Of a DNA stretch of 64,000 nucleotides, positions 63,298-64,000 are shown one piece after another. Location: positions 1-64,000 of the forward strand of contig OMXS01000015.1 in assembly GCA_900315095.1 (NCBI GenBank), read 5' to 3'. How positions within the stretch are numbered: position 1 is the first letter of the stretch; every line of letters begins with the position of its first letter. This stretch comes from an uncultured Prevotellaceae bacterium. GTDB taxonomy: Bacteria > Bacteroidota > Bacteroidia > Bacteroidales > Bacteroidaceae. A model generated the notes under the pieces. The model saw nothing but the letters and a program-made list of their open reading frames with translations. It was not told the origin of the DNA and made no database searches. The translations under genes were made by a program, and so were the position numbers.

Positions 63298-63510
63298 TCA
63301 CTTGCGCGACTCCCACATCAACCTGCAGTAACTGTTATCATCAAGCGGCAGACCTGTCTGGCTCTTAACCAAGAACATGTAGTGCAACGCACTCTTGACG
63401 TTCTTGCAGTACTGCTCGTACTTCTTTCTGCCGGGGATATATACTCTCCATACTCGACTCTCGCTGCGGTTAGACTTAACCTTCTCTACCATGATGCTTT
63501 TCGTTTTCAT
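63298..63510 (-). CDS. Small basic phage protein
   Basis: 70 residues, basic ('KVKSNRSESRVWRVYIPGRK'), with 'SALHYMFLVKSQTGLPLDDN'. Oriented against the late operon, following the 67-residue gene. Not recognised. Confidence 0.6.
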   Translation of the reverse strand: MKTKSIMVEKVKSNRSESRVWRVYIPGRKKYEQYCKNVKSALHYMFLVKSQTGLPLDDNSYCRLMWESRK

Positions 63511-63537
63511 AATCTTGATATTTAAATGTGAATGATA

Positions 63538-63741
63538 TTACTTGTAAACCTCGATGTAACTAACCTGGATGCCTTCGTTCTGAGCGATGCACTCTGCCTT
63601 GCGGCTTGCCTCCTGCTCGCTTGAAGCGCTTATCTCGTATTCTTTGCACTCGCCGTCGAAGTCGTTGACAACTACTGTGTAGTAACTATTTCTTGTTCTC
63701 GCTACGGTGGTGAACTGTGATGTGATTGTAATTGCTGTCAT
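63538..63741 (-). CDS. Small phage protein
   Basis: 67 residues: beta strands ('TITSQFTTVARTRNSYYTVV') followed by a helix ('SASSEQEASRKAECIAQNEG'). First of two minus-strand genes at the right end. Not recognised. Confidence 0.6.
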   Translation of the reverse strand: MTAITITSQFTTVARTRNSYYTVVVNDFDGECKEYEISASSEQEASRKAECIAQNEGIQVSYIEVYK

Positions 63742-63926
63742 GATTCTTGTTTTTTAGAGTTTAACTTGAAGCGACTGGCGCTTTTGTAATTTTTACGTGC
63801 AATTTGTCTGCATGCAGCGGAAAACAACAAGACAAGGAATTTCGCAGATTTTTTATGAAATACCTCTTTTCATCGAAAAGGGGAAAGCGTGTCGGAAATA
63901 AATCTGCAGAAATAGCCACGCGGTAC

Positions 63927-63954
63927 TTGACGTTCGTGGGCTGTGCTAACTTTG
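63927..63954 (+). promoter_or_regulatory. Promoter reading out of the window
   Basis: TTG (63927-63929), 17-base spacer, -7 TAACTTTG (63947-63954). A plus-strand gene or RNA probably begins beyond 64000. The stretch 63742-63926 shows no gene. Confidence 0.45.
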
Positions 63955-64000
63955 CAAAGGAAAAATCAAACCGCCTGACGCAGCAAAAACGGAAAAACAA

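Noticed and set aside
63761..64000. Frame reaching the window edge on the minus strand
   Set aside because: TTG start at the edge, covers a plus-strand promoter, no protein-like features.

Overview
The window reads as a piece of a Bacteroidales chromosome, most like Prevotella or a relative. Supporting signs are BspA-like leucine-rich-repeat surface proteins, type-IX-secretion-style C-terminal tails, promoters with the Bacteroidetes -7 box TAnnTTTG in place of sigma70 boxes, lipoprotein signals, and a xylan-degradation gene set. The species assignment is inference; no rRNA or marker gene is present.

Host part, about 1-20.7 kb. Three minus-strand surface proteins come first (1-2609, open at the window edge; 2961-5183; 5218-7521). 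They combine cohesin-like, MBG/Ig-like, LRR_5 and dockerin-like modules. A structured leader of about 300 nt precedes the third. On the plus strand lie a small regulator and a membrane Ser/Thr kinase whose outer part is built from the same EF-hand-like/LRR_5 modules as the secreted proteins. Next is a minus-strand xylan cluster: a giant multi-domain esterase, a GH8 exo-oligoxylanase, a GH3 lipoprotein glycosidase and a CE1-type feruloyl esterase, with a repeat-flanked GxxExxY gene between the last two.

Prophage part, about 21.0-64 kb, right end not reached. A divergent CI/Cro-like switch (21.0-21.75 kb) leads into tightly overlapping small early genes, a primase-helicase (23.8-26.8 kb) and then about 1 kb of non-coding DNA. 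That stretch holds a tRNA-like fold, a strong terminator and eight exact copies of an 11-bp motif (candidate origin or late-control region). Head and packaging genes follow (ClpP-like protease with fused scaffold, capsid, terminases, 28.5-36.8 kb). Then come a reversed RadC/PRTase pair and an accessory block (SNF2-like helicase, DUF3440/PAPS-reductase-like and ParB-like proteins, XRE regulator, lipoprotein, 36.8-43.8 kb). Two candidate small RNAs occur at 43.9-44.85 kb. The tail, lysis and portal genes run from 44.9 to 59.1 kb. No integrase is visible in the window.

The clearest special system is a diversity-generating retroelement at 59.1-63.2 kb: a tail-tip/fibre-like target protein with a 3' variable repeat, an intergenic template repeat 264 bp downstream, and a reverse transcriptase gene. 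Over 105 aligned bases, 14 of 21 template adenines differ in the variable repeat while all 84 non-adenine positions are identical. Two hairpins with GCA triloops sit just after the variable repeat. The phage therefore probably varies its receptor-binding protein by adenine-specific retrohoming.
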